Shown here in pieces: positions 43,965 through 53,645 of a stretch of 64,000 nucleotides of DNA; within the stretch, counting starts at the first letter, position 1; every line of letters begins with the position of its first letter. Position numbers and translations under genes: made by a program. Origin of the DNA: Labrenzia sp. OB1 (GTDB lineage: Bacteria > Pseudomonadota > Alphaproteobacteria > Rhizobiales > Stappiaceae); assembly GCF_001624695.1 (NCBI RefSeq), contig NZ_JSEP01000018.1, positions 1 through 64,000 of the forward strand, written 5' to 3'. A model generated the notes under the pieces. It made no database searches and had not been told where the DNA came from. It was given only the letters and a program-made list of their open reading frames with translations.

Positions 43965-44822
43965 TCACATGCCTGCCAGCAGAGCCTTCAGGGCGATGCG
44001 GTAATCGGGAAAGCGGAAAGAATAGCCGAGTTCGTCCTTGACCCGGCCGTTGGAGACCCTCTTGTTTTCGCCGTAAAAGGAACGCGCCATCGGGGACAGG
44101 TCGGCGGTTTCGAACGGCACTTCGGCGGGTGGGTCCACTCCCAGCAGCTCCGCGGCGAAGGTGACCACGTCCTGTGGCGGAGCCGGTTCATCGTCGGTAA
44201 CGTTGAAGATCCGGGTCGAGGGACGTTCCATGGCGGCGCACAGGGCACCTGCGATATCCGCGACATGAATGCGGTTGAACACCTGGTCCGGCTTGACCAG
44301 CCTGCGCGCCGTACCGTTCCTGAATTTCTGAAGGACGTTGCGGCCTGGCCCGTAAATCCCCGAGAGCCGGAAGATTTGCACCGGCAACTGGTGGGAGGAC
44401 GCAAAGTCGAGCCATGCGCGTTCGGCGGCAACGCGCTGCACCGAGCGCCTGGAGACTGGTTTGCAAGGCGTCTCCTCATCCACCCATGCGCCGTCGTGAT
44501 TGCCGTAGACGCCCACGGTGGAAAGATAACCGATCCAGTCAGGCCTGGCCGTGGCGATGTCTGCGCCATGCTGGTTCAGGACCGGGTCGCCCGCGTCATC
44601 CGGTGCGATTGAAACCAGCACATGCGTCGCGCCGGAGAGCGCTTCAGCAATGCCTTCCCCCTTGCTCTTTCCGCCAAAAAGAAAGGGCTCCACGCCCAGA
44701 TCCTTTAGCTCCCGGGCTTTTTCCTGTGAGCGGGTCGTGCCGCCAATCCAATCGAACCGGTCGCGGATTTCAGTGACGAATGCCTTGGAGGAATAGCCTG
44801 TACCGAAGACGAACAAACGCAT
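43965..44822 (-). CDS. NAD(P)-dependent epimerase/dehydratase-like protein (YeeZ type)
   Basis: A 285-residue extended-SDR-like protein. The N-terminus FVFGTGYSSKAFV carries a compact nucleotide-binding loop, followed by TRSQEKARELKDLG, and STVGVYGNHDGAWVDE and LSGIYGPGRNVLQKFRNG are typical of the YeeZ/NAD-binding group. The active-site Tyr of classical SDRs sits in VYGNH rather than YxxxK. No substrate is known. It is cytoplasmic and the last gene of an operon with a TrmH-type and an RlmI-like methyltransferase; the TrmH stop abuts its ATG directly. Confidence 0.85.
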   Translation of the reverse strand: MRLFVFGTGYSSKAFVTEIRDRFDWIGGTTRSQEKARELKDLGVEPFLFGGKSKGEGIAEALSGATHVLVSIAPDDAGDPVLNQHGADIATARPDWIGYLSTVGVYGNHDGAWVDEETPCKPVSRRSVQRVAAERAWLDFASSHQLPVQIFRLSGIYGPGRNVLQKFRNGTARRLVKPDQVFNRIHVADIAGALCAAMERPSTRIFNVTDDEPAPPQDVVTFAAELLGVDPPAEVPFETADLSPMARSFYGENKRVSNGRVKDELGYSFRFPDYRIALKALLAGM

Positions 44823-45650
44823 TCAGAGCTCCAGATGCTTGCGGCGGATTTCATAGAGCGCGATGCCGGTGGCAACCGCCAGGTTGAGACTGTCCGCCTG
44901 GCCCACCTGAGGAATGCGGATCAGGGTCGGGCAGGCCGCCGCCATGTCGTCCTCGAGTCCTTGCTGCTCGTTGCCCATCACCAGCAAGACGGGGTCCGTG
45001 TACTCCGGCGTGCGGTAATCGACCGAACCCTTGAGATGGGTGGCGGCAACGGTCCCGGGCCACTTGCCGGCAAGCGTCTTGAAGTCGTCCTTGCTGATCT
45101 TGGCAAGCGGCACATGGAAGAGCGAGCCCATGGTGGCGCGCACCGCCTCGACAGCGAACGGATCCGTGCAGTCCCCCACCAGCATCACGCCCGCGCCGCC
45201 GACGGCATCGACGGTGCGGATGATGGTGCCGAGATTGCCCGGATCGCGCACCCGGTCGAGGGCCACCCAAAGGGCCCCTGCGGAGGGATGGATGTCCTTT
45301 GCGGAGAGCATTCGCTGTTCGTAGACACCGACAACCATTTGCGGATTGTCCTTGCGGGTCATGGCGGACATGACGGCCGAGGAGACTTCCAGGATCAGCG
45401 CGCCCCTTGCCTTCGCGGTCGCGGCGGCCTTCTGGGCAACCGGGTTGTCACGGGCCTCCGTTCCGAGCGCAAGGTAGCGCACCCCCCATCCCGCGGCGAG
45501 TGCGTCGGTTGCCAGCTTAAGGCCCTCGGCGACGAAGAGACCGGACTGGCTGCGGTGTTTCCGCTGGGCGACCAGGCCCTTGATTTCCTTGACGATCGGA
45601 TTGGAATGGCTGGTGATCTGCTTGACCGAGCCCTGACGTGTTTCGGTCAT
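44823..45650 (-). CDS. TrmH/SpoU-family RNA methyltransferase
   Basis: A 275-residue SPOUT methyltransferase. An N-terminal substrate-binding region (~10-105) precedes the catalytic knot domain. Knot motifs: motif 1 VRDPGNLGTIIRTVDAVG (~137), motif 2 LLVMGNEQQGLEDDM (~218), motif 3 IPQVGQADSLNLAVATGIALYEIRR (~246). The conserved Ser-Leu-Asn pattern is intact. By family it 2'-O-methylates a ribose in rRNA or tRNA, but the target nucleotide cannot be read from sequence. It overlaps the upstream RlmI-like gene by 4 bp. The same strand and spacing indicate a co-transcribed RNA-modification operon. Confidence 0.93.
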   Translation of the reverse strand: MTETRQGSVKQITSHSNPIVKEIKGLVAQRKHRSQSGLFVAEGLKLATDALAAGWGVRYLALGTEARDNPVAQKAAATAKARGALILEVSSAVMSAMTRKDNPQMVVGVYEQRMLSAKDIHPSAGALWVALDRVRDPGNLGTIIRTVDAVGGAGVMLVGDCTDPFAVEAVRATMGSLFHVPLAKISKDDFKTLAGKWPGTVAATHLKGSVDYRTPEYTDPVLLVMGNEQQGLEDDMAAACPTLIRIPQVGQADSLNLAVATGIALYEIRRKHLEL

Positions 45651-46600
45651 CGGCTGCTCCAGCGCGAAAACAGCGAGGTGGACAGGGCGCGCCTGCCGTC
45701 CTCTTCGCGGATGACAAGCTCTCCGGATTCCAGAAGCCCGCCCTGACGGTCCAGTGTCTCGGCCATCAGTTCGTGAATGGAGACGAAACTGGAACGGATC
45801 GCATAGGCAGTCAGGATCATGAAAAGGGCGTCTGCGGAGAGCAGTTTCTGAAGGTCGGCGAGCATGCCCGGCAGGCTGGTGTAAAGATCCCAGACTTCAC
45901 CTTTGGGGCCGCGTCCGTATTTCGGCGGATCCAGGATGATGCCGTCATATTTGCTGCCGCGCCGCACTTCCCGGGCGACGAATTTGCCGGCATCCTCGCA
46001 GATCCAGCGAATGGGAAGATCCTCCAGTCCGGAGAGTTCCTGATTTTCCCGCGCATAGCCAATGGCTTTTTTGGAGGCGTCCACATGGGTGACCTGAGCG
46101 CCTTCGCTTGCCGGCAGCAGTGAGGCCATGCCGGTGTAGCCGAAGAGGTTCAGGATTTTCAGCGGCTTTTCCGGCGCGCGTTTGCGCTCGGCGCGGATCT
46201 TGCCGTTGACCCAGTCCCAATGCGCGGCCTGTTCGGGAAAAACGCCGACATGGCGGAAGGACATGAAGCGTCCGTTATAGCGCACAGGTCCATAGGCCAT
46301 CGGCCAGGTTTCCGGAACGCTGCCGGAAAACTTCCACCGGCCCGGGCCTTCTTCTTCCGTATCGCCGGAAAAAACCGCGTCCGCCCTGGTCCACACGCTT
46401 TCCTTGAGCCGCCGGGCACCCATGGCCTGCGGCTCCGGGCGCACGATTGTGAAACGTCCGTAACGCTCCAGCTTCTGGCCGTCGCCCATGTCCAGCAGCC
46501 GGTAATCTTTCCAGCCTTCGGTCTCCAGGATGACAGGCCATGACTGGGCCGGGGGAGTGCCGGGTTCGGCGAAGGATGAGGCGCTGGTGCGGTCCGCCAC
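45647..46600 (-). CDS. Class I SAM-dependent methyltransferase, RlmI-like
   Basis: A 317-residue methyltransferase of the RlmI/PF10672 group. The SAM-binding motif is LKILNLFGYTGMASLLPAS (~145-165), the motif after it is THVDASKKAIGYARENQELSGL, and the catalytic region is IILDPPKYGRGPKGEVW (NPPF-like DPP motif). It lacks the N-terminal PUA domain of RlmI, so it is a shorter relative whose rRNA target is uncertain. I chose a GTG start at 46600, preceded by GAGAG; longer in-frame starts exist at 46693 and 46771. It is first in the three-gene operon. Confidence 0.85.
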   Translation of the reverse strand: MADRTSASSFAEPGTPPAQSWPVILETEGWKDYRLLDMGDGQKLERYGRFTIVRPEPQAMGARRLKESVWTRADAVFSGDTEEEGPGRWKFSGSVPETWPMAYGPVRYNGRFMSFRHVGVFPEQAAHWDWVNGKIRAERKRAPEKPLKILNLFGYTGMASLLPASEGAQVTHVDASKKAIGYARENQELSGLEDLPIRWICEDAGKFVAREVRRGSKYDGIILDPPKYGRGPKGEVWDLYTSLPGMLADLQKLLSADALFMILTAYAIRSSFVSIHELMAETLDRQGGLLESGELVIREEDGRRALSTSLFSRWSSR

Positions 46601-46836
46601 GATTGTCTCTCGTATCTCAGAAGTCTTTGGTGTTGTCCCGCCCTGGAGCCGTCTGCAATTCGTTGAGCGCAGACAGTCAGCTCCAACGCGCATGAATCGA
46701 ACGGCGTCTGGATGCCCAGTCGATTCCGATTGAGCATCCGTTGATCTAGTCGCCAGCGGCGGCGCGGTCAATATTCAGTGCGAAATCCGGGCTTGCATCG
46801 GCGATGGGATCCGGATTTGAGGGCACAGACAGGCCA

Positions 46837-46873
46837 CGAAAAAGGGCGGGAGCGCCCGGCGCTCCCGCCCTTG
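46837..46873 (-). terminator. Terminator after the large chemoreceptor gene
   Basis: On the minus strand AAGGGCGGGAGCG pairs with CGCTCCCGCCCTT (positions 46872 to 46842) and is followed by TTTCG. It lies immediately past the stop of the 46892 gene. Confidence 0.85.
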
Positions 46874-46891
46874 ATGTCCGTGTTCTTCGGA

Positions 46892-49327
46892 TCAGGCCGC
46901 GGCCACTTCCGAAAGGAACCGCTCGACTTCCTGTTTCAGTCCGTCGGTCTTTTCGGTGAGTTCGCCGGAGGCCGACAGAACCATGTCGGCGGAGGACGAC
47001 GTCTGGTCGACTGCCTGGGACAACTGGTTCATGGAAGAGGAGACCGCGCTGGTTCCCTCCGCGGCGCGCTGCACGTTCTGCGAGATCTCAGCCGTGGCGG
47101 AGCCCTGTTGTTCGACAGCGGAGGCAATTGCCGTGGTGTAGGTATTGACCTCGGTCATGGTCTCGGCGATCTCGCCGATGGCGACAACGGACTCCTTGGT
47201 CGCGTTCTGGATTTCGGTGATCTGCGAGCTGATTTCCTCGGTTGCCTTGGAAGTCTGGGTTGCCAGCTCCTTGACTTCCGCCGCGACAACCGCAAAGCCC
47301 TTGCCGGCTTCACCGGCGCGTGCGGCCTCGATGGTCGCGTTCAGCGCCAGAAGGTTGGTCTGCTCGGCAATGGCCTGAATGAGCGTCACGACTTCGCCGA
47401 TCTTGCTGGCCGCTTCCGCTAGGCCCTCGACCTTCTGGTTGGTGATCCGTGTGCCGGAGGTTGCCCGGTCGACGATCTCGGTGGTCTGGGCGACCTGACG
47501 CGAGATCTCGCCGATTGACGCCGCAAGTTCTTCCGCCGCACTTGCCACGGTCTGGACGTTGTTGGTGGTGTCGTTCGAGGATTCCTGGGTCTCGCTGGCA
47601 TATCCGGCGCTGTCCCGAGCGATTTCCGTCAGGGCGCGAGCGGTCGAGTCGAGACCGCCGGCGGTCAGCTCAACCGAGCCGAGCGCTTCCTCGGCGGTCG
47701 CACGGAATGTCTGGATCAGGCTGTCGATGCGCTGCTGACGCTCTTGCCTGTCGGCTTCCTCACGGGTGCTCTGATCCTGCAGACGAGCGCGTTCGATGGC
47801 GTTGTCGCGGAATACCTGGACCGTGCGGCTCATGCCACCGATCTCGTCACCGCGATCGATACCAGGTATCTCGATTTCATTGTCGCCGTTGGCCAACCGG
47901 TCCATCACGTTGGTGATTGTCTGGATCGGACGTGTGATGGCAAGGTTCAGAACGAACGCCAGACCGATGCCGCCGAGGATGGCCAGCAGGATGGTGACGA
48001 TGATCTGCATTTCCGCGGATGCGGCGGCGCTGGAAGCTGCGGTGGCCTGCGAAGCGGAAATACCGGCGATTTCTTCACTCAGCTGACCGGTCAGGGTGTC
48101 AAGCTGGTTGCGTTTCGACTGCAGATCGGCCTGCGCCGTCAGCATTTCCTTGAAGGCTTTGTCGAAAGTCGCGATCGAAACCGGAATTTCGTTGATTGCA
48201 TCGGCCGTGGACGGCAGGACCTTCGCGAAGGAAACCATCTCCTCTTCGAGAGTGGCCAACTCGGCGATATGGGCTTCGGCAGGGGCCGGGTCATCCATTC
48301 CGAACTGGCCGAAAAGGTTCAGGGTTTCCTTTTGAGCCTTGAGAGCGAGTTCCTTGAGAGTTTCCGCCTTTTCGGCAATCCCGCGGATACTGGCAAGACG
48401 GGTGTTCGCGGTCAGTGCGGTCGCCTTGGAGCCGCTCACGGCCGTATTGGCCTGCATGCGAATGTCGCGCGCGATTTCCAGCATTGAATCGATGGAGGTG
48501 CCGACCGCCGTTCTGGCTTCATAGGCCTCGGCAAATCCGAGGTCTTCGGAAAGCTTGGCGATCGCCTGGCTCAGGTTGTTCGCCTGTCCCGAGAGCTTGG
48601 AAACGCTTTTACTCTGGATGCCTTCAATCTTCCGGTAACGCATTTCCTTGGTCTGGGCGACAAGATCTTCGGCGGTGCTCAATGCCTTTGTATGCGCTTC
48701 GCCTTCCAGAGAACCGCTGCCCTTCAGATAGGCGAGCTGAATGGCCACCACGGCTTCCTGAAGCTCGAAGATGCCCCGCTGCATGGTGTTGGCGTCGTCG
48801 AGCGTGCCGTTGGCGGTGAAAACCTCGGCGCTAACCTTTTTTTCCTCGGCCAGAACCGCTTCGGAAATCGAAGACGCAAGAGTTTCGAGATTGCCCGCGC
48901 TTTCCTGCAGCGTTGCAAGACGCTCCGCTTGTTGCTGTGTCTGGGTGACGACCTGATCGAATGTTGCCGAGAATTCCTTCACGGCGGTCTGCGCCCGATC
49001 GACCTGAGTCCGGGTGACATCGTCATTGGAGACGGCGTGGCTCAGATCCTGCAACCTCGTGTCGAGCTTGCCGATCTCCTGCTGGACGGCTGCGTCGAGT
49101 TCAGCAGTCGGGGTGTTGAGGAATTCCTCGCGCTTCAGCGATGTCGCCTGGACCTGATTGGCTACGCTGGCCGAGTGATCGGCGACGACAAAAAGTGACG
49201 AGAGGTTGTGGATCGCCAGAAAACCGACCCCGCCGACAACGGCGGTCAGTAGTAAAACAGCGAAAAAACCACCACCGACCTTGAAGCCGAACTTCAAGTC
49301 TACCAGCATCTTAAGAATTCGTTGCAT
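46892..49327 (-). CDS. Methyl-accepting chemotaxis protein with a long helical periplasmic domain
   Basis: An 811-residue chemoreceptor. TM1 is at about 10-32, a long alpha-helical periplasmic sensor covers ~35-400 (bimodular helical type), TM2 is near 412-432, HAMP follows (~433-490, [27 protein letters not shown]), and the MA domain (~545-811) contains the tip [24 protein letters not shown]. The start at 49327 has GGGGACGAA upstream; an ATG at 49357 lacks a ribosome site. No che genes are near, so it is an orphan receptor. It ends before the terminator at 46837. Its MA domain closely resembles that of the 14965 receptor. Confidence 0.92.
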   Translation of the reverse strand: MQRILKMLVDLKFGFKVGGGFFAVLLLTAVVGGVGFLAIHNLSSLFVVADHSASVANQVQATSLKREEFLNTPTAELDAAVQQEIGKLDTRLQDLSHAVSNDDVTRTQVDRAQTAVKEFSATFDQVVTQTQQQAERLATLQESAGNLETLASSISEAVLAEEKKVSAEVFTANGTLDDANTMQRGIFELQEAVVAIQLAYLKGSGSLEGEAHTKALSTAEDLVAQTKEMRYRKIEGIQSKSVSKLSGQANNLSQAIAKLSEDLGFAEAYEARTAVGTSIDSMLEIARDIRMQANTAVSGSKATALTANTRLASIRGIAEKAETLKELALKAQKETLNLFGQFGMDDPAPAEAHIAELATLEEEMVSFAKVLPSTADAINEIPVSIATFDKAFKEMLTAQADLQSKRNQLDTLTGQLSEEIAGISASQATAASSAAASAEMQIIVTILLAILGGIGLAFVLNLAITRPIQTITNVMDRLANGDNEIEIPGIDRGDEIGGMSRTVQVFRDNAIERARLQDQSTREEADRQERQQRIDSLIQTFRATAEEALGSVELTAGGLDSTARALTEIARDSAGYASETQESSNDTTNNVQTVASAAEELAASIGEISRQVAQTTEIVDRATSGTRITNQKVEGLAEAASKIGEVVTLIQAIAEQTNLLALNATIEAARAGEAGKGFAVVAAEVKELATQTSKATEEISSQITEIQNATKESVVAIGEIAETMTEVNTYTTAIASAVEQQGSATAEISQNVQRAAEGTSAVSSSMNQLSQAVDQTSSSADMVLSASGELTEKTDGLKQEVERFLSEVAAA

Positions 49328-49577
49328 TTCGTCCCCGCAGCGCCCAAAGAACAGCATTTATGTTCCACAACTATTGCCGGGGTCCGTGAATATTAGGTAA
49401 ACTACAGAAAAAATATCTATACTTCCGCACGGAACGTATTGGTATTATTTCCGATCATGGGTGCGGCGCGGCATTCGAAATTATCTCGATGATAGATCGA
49501 CTTATGTGCCGGATCTTGATCGCGGCCTGCCTTTTTCCAAGCTCTTCAAATAGATTCTTGTTTATTGAAGTCGGAAT

Positions 49578-50336
49578 TTAAACGTGCTGGCCGCCGTTGA
49601 TATGTATTTCCGAACCGGTCACATAGGAAGACATGTCCGAGCACAGATAAAAGATCGTGTCGGCAACCTCCGCCGGTTGCCCCAGGCGGCGCAAAGGTAT
49701 GCCGTCGACCAGTTTTTCGGTGCCGGGGGACAGGATGGACGTATCGATTTCGCCGGGTGCGATCGCATTGACCCGAATGCCGTAAGGGCCGAAATCGGTG
49801 GCCATTTCGCGGGAAAGGGATGCAAGAGCCGCTTTGGACGTCGCATAAGCGGTTCCCGCGAATGGATGAACCCGTCCACCCGCAATGGATGTCACGTTGA
49901 CCACTGATCCTTTCGCGTTCTTCAACTCCTTGAACAGGCCTCGGCCCAGCAGTATGGGGGCGAAAAAATTCACCTGAAACACCGTCCGCCATTCATGCAT
50001 TGGCGTGTCGAGGGAATTGAGGCGTTCTCCTTCCGGGCCTTTCGGACTGATGCCGGCATTGTTGACCAGCGCGTTCAGCCGCGAGCCGTTGGCTTCCAGC
50101 CGCGTGCGGATTTCCTGTACGGCAAAACCAAGATTTTCCGGATCGGAAAGATCGACCTGAATATGGTCTTCCGGTCCCATCGGCCAGGGGCATTTGTCCG
50201 AAAAGGCGTAGCGGGAGCAGGTGATCACGCGCCAGCCCGCGGCGGAAAAACGCTTGACTGTCGCATGCCCTATACCTCGGCTGGCGCCTGTCAAGACAAG
50301 GGTCGGGCGGTCATCCTGGGAGGCCTTGACGGTCAT
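49578..50336 (-). CDS. Short-chain dehydrogenase/reductase (SDR)
   Basis: A 252-residue classical SDR. The cofactor motif is LVLTGASRGIGHAT (~12), NNAG is in LNALVNNAGIS (~88), the active site SIAGGRVHPFAGTAYATSKAA has Tyr and Lys in YATSK (~158), and the C-terminus VTGSEIHINGGQHV is standard. The NADP or NAD preference and substrate are not determinable. The start at 50336 has AAGGA seven bases upstream. The frame continues upstream to 51113 as an antisense open frame over bfd-bfr, which I reject. It is divergent from bfd. Confidence 0.92.
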   Translation of the reverse strand: MTVKASQDDRPTLVLTGASRGIGHATVKRFSAAGWRVITCSRYAFSDKCPWPMGPEDHIQVDLSDPENLGFAVQEIRTRLEANGSRLNALVNNAGISPKGPEGERLNSLDTPMHEWRTVFQVNFFAPILLGRGLFKELKNAKGSVVNVTSIAGGRVHPFAGTAYATSKAALASLSREMATDFGPYGIRVNAIAPGEIDTSILSPGTEKLVDGIPLRRLGQPAEVADTIFYLCSDMSSYVTGSEIHINGGQHV

Positions 50337-50465
50337 TTCAGATCCTTCCTGGCGTGTGGGGGTCGGTTTGGAAAAAGTTGACTTAGACAGTAGAGTTTCG
50401 TTATTGCGCACAAATCCCCGAATGCCAATATGTCCGAATGAAAGGGACGCGGTCCGGAACCTGCG

Positions 50466-50708
50466 ATGATCATATGCTCCTGTAACGTTCTGTCTGACAA
50501 GCAGCTTCGCGAAGCGGCGGAAGAAATGCGTTCGGATCCCAACGGAAAGCTGCCGACGCCTGGCGCAGTTTTCCGGCACCTGGGGTGCCGGCCAAGATGT
50601 GGTGGTTGTTTCCCCGCCATCATTGACATCATTCATCAAAAGGCGTCTGAAGAAGCAAGCGAAGAGAAACCGCTGACCGAGCCGGCCAAGCGGGTTGTGA
50701 ACAGGTAA
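50466..50708 (+). CDS. bfd: Bacterioferritin-associated ferredoxin Bfd
   Basis: An 80-residue [2Fe-2S] protein. The first Cys pair is in MIICSCNVLSDKQL and the second in CRPRCGGCFPAI, giving the four-Cys cluster-binding pattern. It is slightly longer than E. coli Bfd (64 residues) because of a charged C-terminal tail (EASEEKPLTEPAKRVVNR). It reduces stored ferric iron in bacterioferritin to release Fe2+. It is 15 bp upstream of bfr, so they are co-transcribed. Cytoplasmic. Iron-responsive regulation is expected, but I saw no clear operator. Confidence 0.93.
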   Translation: MIICSCNVLSDKQLREAAEEMRSDPNGKLPTPGAVFRHLGCRPRCGGCFPAIIDIIHQKASEEASEEKPLTEPAKRVVNR

Positions 50709-50723
50709 ATTGAAGAGGGCCAA

Positions 50724-51209
50724 ATGAAGGGCGAACCGCGCGTTATCGACTATCTGAACAAGGCTCTGCGTCACGAACTGACAGCCGTAAGCCAGTACTG
50801 GCTTCATGCCAGATTGCTGGCCGACTGGGGCTTTGGCAAGTTGGGGGACAAGGAACTTGAAGAATCCGCGGAGGAGCGCCAGCATGCGCAGGACCTCATG
50901 GACCGGATCATCTTCCTGGAAGGCCTGCCGAACCTGCAGACCCTGGACCCGTTGCGCATCGGCCAGTCGGTCAAGGAATGCCTGGAAGGCGATCTTGCAG
51001 CAGAATATGTGGCCCGCTCCCTGTATCACGAGGCCCGTGAGGTCTGCCGCGAGCTTGGCGACTACGTCTCCATGCATTTGTTCGAAAAGCTGCTCGGCGA
51101 TGAAGAAAGCCATATCGATTTTCTCGAGACGGAACTCAGCCTGATCGAACGGATCGGTATTGACAGATATTCGCTTCTTCAGGCCAAACCCGCGGACGCG
51201 GCCGAGTAG
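50724..51209 (+). CDS. bfr: Bacterioferritin lacking the haem-ligand Met52
   Basis: A 161-residue bacterioferritin of the 24-mer iron-storage family. Ferroxidase ligands are all present in register with E. coli Bfr: Glu18, Glu51, His54, Glu94, Glu127, His130. Position 52, the Met that binds haem b at the subunit interface, is Arg here ([11 protein letters not shown]). The protein is therefore predicted to be haem-free, or to act as the non-haem partner in a mixed shell as in some two-subunit bacterioferritins. It follows bfd in one operon, although Bfd normally donates electrons through the haem. Start [12 protein letters not shown] is conserved. Confidence 0.95.
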   Translation: MKGEPRVIDYLNKALRHELTAVSQYWLHARLLADWGFGKLGDKELEESAEERQHAQDLMDRIIFLEGLPNLQTLDPLRIGQSVKECLEGDLAAEYVARSLYHEAREVCRELGDYVSMHLFEKLLGDEESHIDFLETELSLIERIGIDRYSLLQAKPADAAE

Positions 51210-51262
51210 TCCTGTTCCCGGCGTTCCGTACCGGGACCAGTCGATCGCATTCGGGATGCCGG

Positions 51263-51925
51263 TCAGCCGATGTCGGTCCCCAGACGATGGACCTCGCCAC
51301 CGGCTGCCAGGGCATCTTCCTCGGCATGGCTGACCAGCAGCACGGGCAGCCCCTTTTTCCGCGCCAGATCGAAAACCAGTTGCCGCACCTCGGCCCGGCG
51401 CGTCCGGTCGAGGCTGGAAAACGGTTCATCCAGCAAAAGCGCCTTCGGCTCGGCAAGCAGCGTACGCATCAGCGCAACGCGTGTCTGTTGTCCGCCGGAC
51501 AGCGTTGCCGGATCTCGTGAGCCGAAGCCGGCAAGGCCGACATCGGCCAGCGCGCGCTCGGCCAGATCCTGCCGGTCCTTACGGCGTTTGCAGGCCGCGG
51601 GCAGGGCGAACATCAGGTTCTGCAAAACGGACATGTGCGGAAACAGCAGCGGGGACTGGAACATCAGGCCGATATGCCGGTCCTGTGCGGGCAGGGAGGT
51701 CAGATCCCGGCCGTTCAGGACCACCCGTCCTTTCGCGGTGAAGTCCGGTCGGAGGAAGCCGGCGACAAAATCCAGCAGGCTGGACTTCCCGCTGCCGCTC
51801 TCCCCCATGATCGTCAGCACCGAGCCCGGCAGGATCCGGCACTCGATGTCAAACAGCGGCAGGCCGCCCAGCCGGATGGCGACGGTATCGAGAACAAGGC
51901 CGGATGCGCTGTCGCTGGATTGCAT
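51263..51925 (-). CDS. ynjD: ABC transporter ATP-binding protein, YnjD-like
   Basis: A 220-residue ABC ATPase. Walker A is MGESGSGKSSLLDFVAG (~36), the signature is LSGGQQTRVALMRTLL (~135), and Walker B is ALLLDEPFSSLD (~160). The family is that of small importers; the surrounding genes (12-helix permease, periplasmic protein) have the same organisation as E. coli ynjBCD. The substrate is unproven, with thiamine-like and polyamine-like suggestions in the literature. It is last in the operon, 9 bp after the permease. Confidence 0.85.
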   Translation of the reverse strand: MQSSDSASGLVLDTVAIRLGGLPLFDIECRILPGSVLTIMGESGSGKSSLLDFVAGFLRPDFTAKGRVVLNGRDLTSLPAQDRHIGLMFQSPLLFPHMSVLQNLMFALPAACKRRKDRQDLAERALADVGLAGFGSRDPATLSGGQQTRVALMRTLLAEPKALLLDEPFSSLDRTRRAEVRQLVFDLARKKGLPVLLVSHAEEDALAAGGEVHRLGTDIG

Positions 51926-51934
51926 GCCCGAGTG

Positions 51935-53635
51935 TTACCTTTCCAACCGCATGGCGGCACGATTCCTGAAAACCAGCGCCGGGACAAGCGCCGCCAGAGT
52001 GAAGCCCGCCAGCGGGACGACCAGTTGCAGGAGGGCGTAGAGGGCGGCGATCTGACGGTCTCCGCCGCTCGCAAGGGCAACGCTTTCCGTCGTGACCGTC
52101 ACCACCCGCCCCGCGCCGATCATGAGCGTCGGCAGGTACTGCCCGGTGGAAACGGCTGCGGCCACGGCGAAGGTCACCAGCACCGGGCGCAGCAGCAGCG
52201 GCAGCTGGATCCGGAAGAAGACCCGGGCCCGGCTTGCTCCGATGGATCGGGCGGCCTTGGCGTAGCGCGGGTCGAGCCGCCCCCAGGGGTCGCTCAGGGC
52301 GAGAAACGCGTAAGGAAAGACGAAGATCAGATGGGCGAGCAGCACGCCCGTCAGCTTGCCACTCAGCCCGGCAAGCAGAAAGAACATTTGCAGGCCGAAG
52401 AGGAAGCCGATCTGCGGAAGCAGAAGAGGCAGAAAGATCAGTGCCTTTAACCGCCCGGTTTCACGTCTCCCGGCGTTGCCGCGCGCCTCCAGCAGCCAGA
52501 GCGTAAGGGCGGTTGCGACGACTGCGGCGCCACAGGCGATGACCAGCGTGACACCAAGGCTCTCGCCTCCGGATTTGAGGCCGTCCAGCATGCGGGCAAG
52601 GCTCCATGCCTGCGGCAGGCTTGCGGGATACCACCACGACTTTGCAAGCGACCAGATCCCGAGAAGCACCAGGGACAGGCTCATGGTGATGACGATCAGC
52701 AGCATCGGCAAGAGACTGAAACTTCTGGCCGGGATTTCATGGGGGTGCCGATGGCCATTGGCGAAGCGCGCGCGCAAACAATATCCGGCAAGCAACTCGA
52801 GGGTCAGATAGACAAGCAGCGCGCCGGCGCTGACAAGAAGCTGAAGCAACGCTCCGGCCGAAGCCATGAGGCGCAGGGACAGGTCCGGATCGTTCATCCA
52901 GCCCACCAGGCGCGGGGCCAGGGGCTGTGGGGTCGTCGGACCCAGGATCACGGCCACATCGACAACCGAAGTGGCATAGGCGATCACCGCCAGCACCGGC
53001 AGGCGGATCAGCGGATAGATCTGCGGCAAGACGATCTTGAAAAACGTCGCCATGCGGCCGTAGCCGAGGCTTGCTCCGGCCTTGAGATAATCCTGAACAT
53101 GGGGGCGGTTCAGCGCGGCGAGCGTCATCAGGAAAAGAAACGGAACTTCCTTGGCCACCAGCCCGAAAGTCATGGCAAGGCCATAAGGGTCGCCGGGGAT
53201 CAATATGTCCGGCGGACGGGTCCAGCCCGTCGCCCATGGAGAGACAAGGCGGGCCAGAAATCCCGAGGGAGCGATCAGGAACGCCAGACCGATGGCAGCG
53301 GCCGCATGCGGCACAGACAGGAGCGGCGACAGGAACCGCGTCAACCGGCGGAATGTGTTCGTTCCGGCCCAGCCGGCCGTAAAGACAAGCACGATTGCCA
53401 GCGACATGAGGGAGGCCGTAATGCCGGTGCCGAAACTGAGCGCGGCGGAAGTCGTCAGGCCCGGCATCGAAGAAAGCTTGCGGAACGGGTCGCCGGAAAA
53501 GGCGTCATGTCCAAGGACAGGCAGATAGCCGAAAGCGGGCAATACGGTGCCTGCAAGACCAGCCAGAACCGGACCTGCCAGCAAGGTGATCACAAGGACG
53601 GTCGGAACGTCCGGAAGGCCCTCAGTTTTCGGCAA
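51935..53635 (-). CDS. ynjC: ABC transporter permease, YnjC-like duplicated inner-membrane protein
   Basis: A 566-residue permease with about 12 helices. Two binding-protein-dependent transport domains, each with an EAA-like loop (ASLGYGRMATFFKIVLPQIYPLIRLP near 196; RSIGASRARVFFRIQLPLLLRP near 467), show that it is an internal duplication, as in YnjC and ThiP. It pairs with the ATPase downstream and the binding protein upstream (10-bp gap). The order binding protein, permease, ATPase and the overall length match ynjBCD. It is in the inner membrane and takes up the ligand bound by the 53646 protein. Confidence 0.88.
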   Translation of the reverse strand: MPKTEGLPDVPTVLVITLLAGPVLAGLAGTVLPAFGYLPVLGHDAFSGDPFRKLSSMPGLTTSAALSFGTGITASLMSLAIVLVFTAGWAGTNTFRRLTRFLSPLLSVPHAAAAIGLAFLIAPSGFLARLVSPWATGWTRPPDILIPGDPYGLAMTFGLVAKEVPFLFLMTLAALNRPHVQDYLKAGASLGYGRMATFFKIVLPQIYPLIRLPVLAVIAYATSVVDVAVILGPTTPQPLAPRLVGWMNDPDLSLRLMASAGALLQLLVSAGALLVYLTLELLAGYCLRARFANGHRHPHEIPARSFSLLPMLLIVITMSLSLVLLGIWSLAKSWWYPASLPQAWSLARMLDGLKSGGESLGVTLVIACGAAVVATALTLWLLEARGNAGRRETGRLKALIFLPLLLPQIGFLFGLQMFFLLAGLSGKLTGVLLAHLIFVFPYAFLALSDPWGRLDPRYAKAARSIGASRARVFFRIQLPLLLRPVLVTFAVAAAVSTGQYLPTLMIGAGRVVTVTTESVALASGGDRQIAALYALLQLVVPLAGFTLAALVPALVFRNRAAMRLER

Positions 53636-53645
53636 GGGGTCTCAC

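Noticed and set aside
50337..51113. Long upstream extension of the SDR frame antisense to bfd and bfr
   Set aside because: The SDR cofactor motif and ribosome site define a start at 50336. The extension only mirrors bfd-bfr coding sequence.
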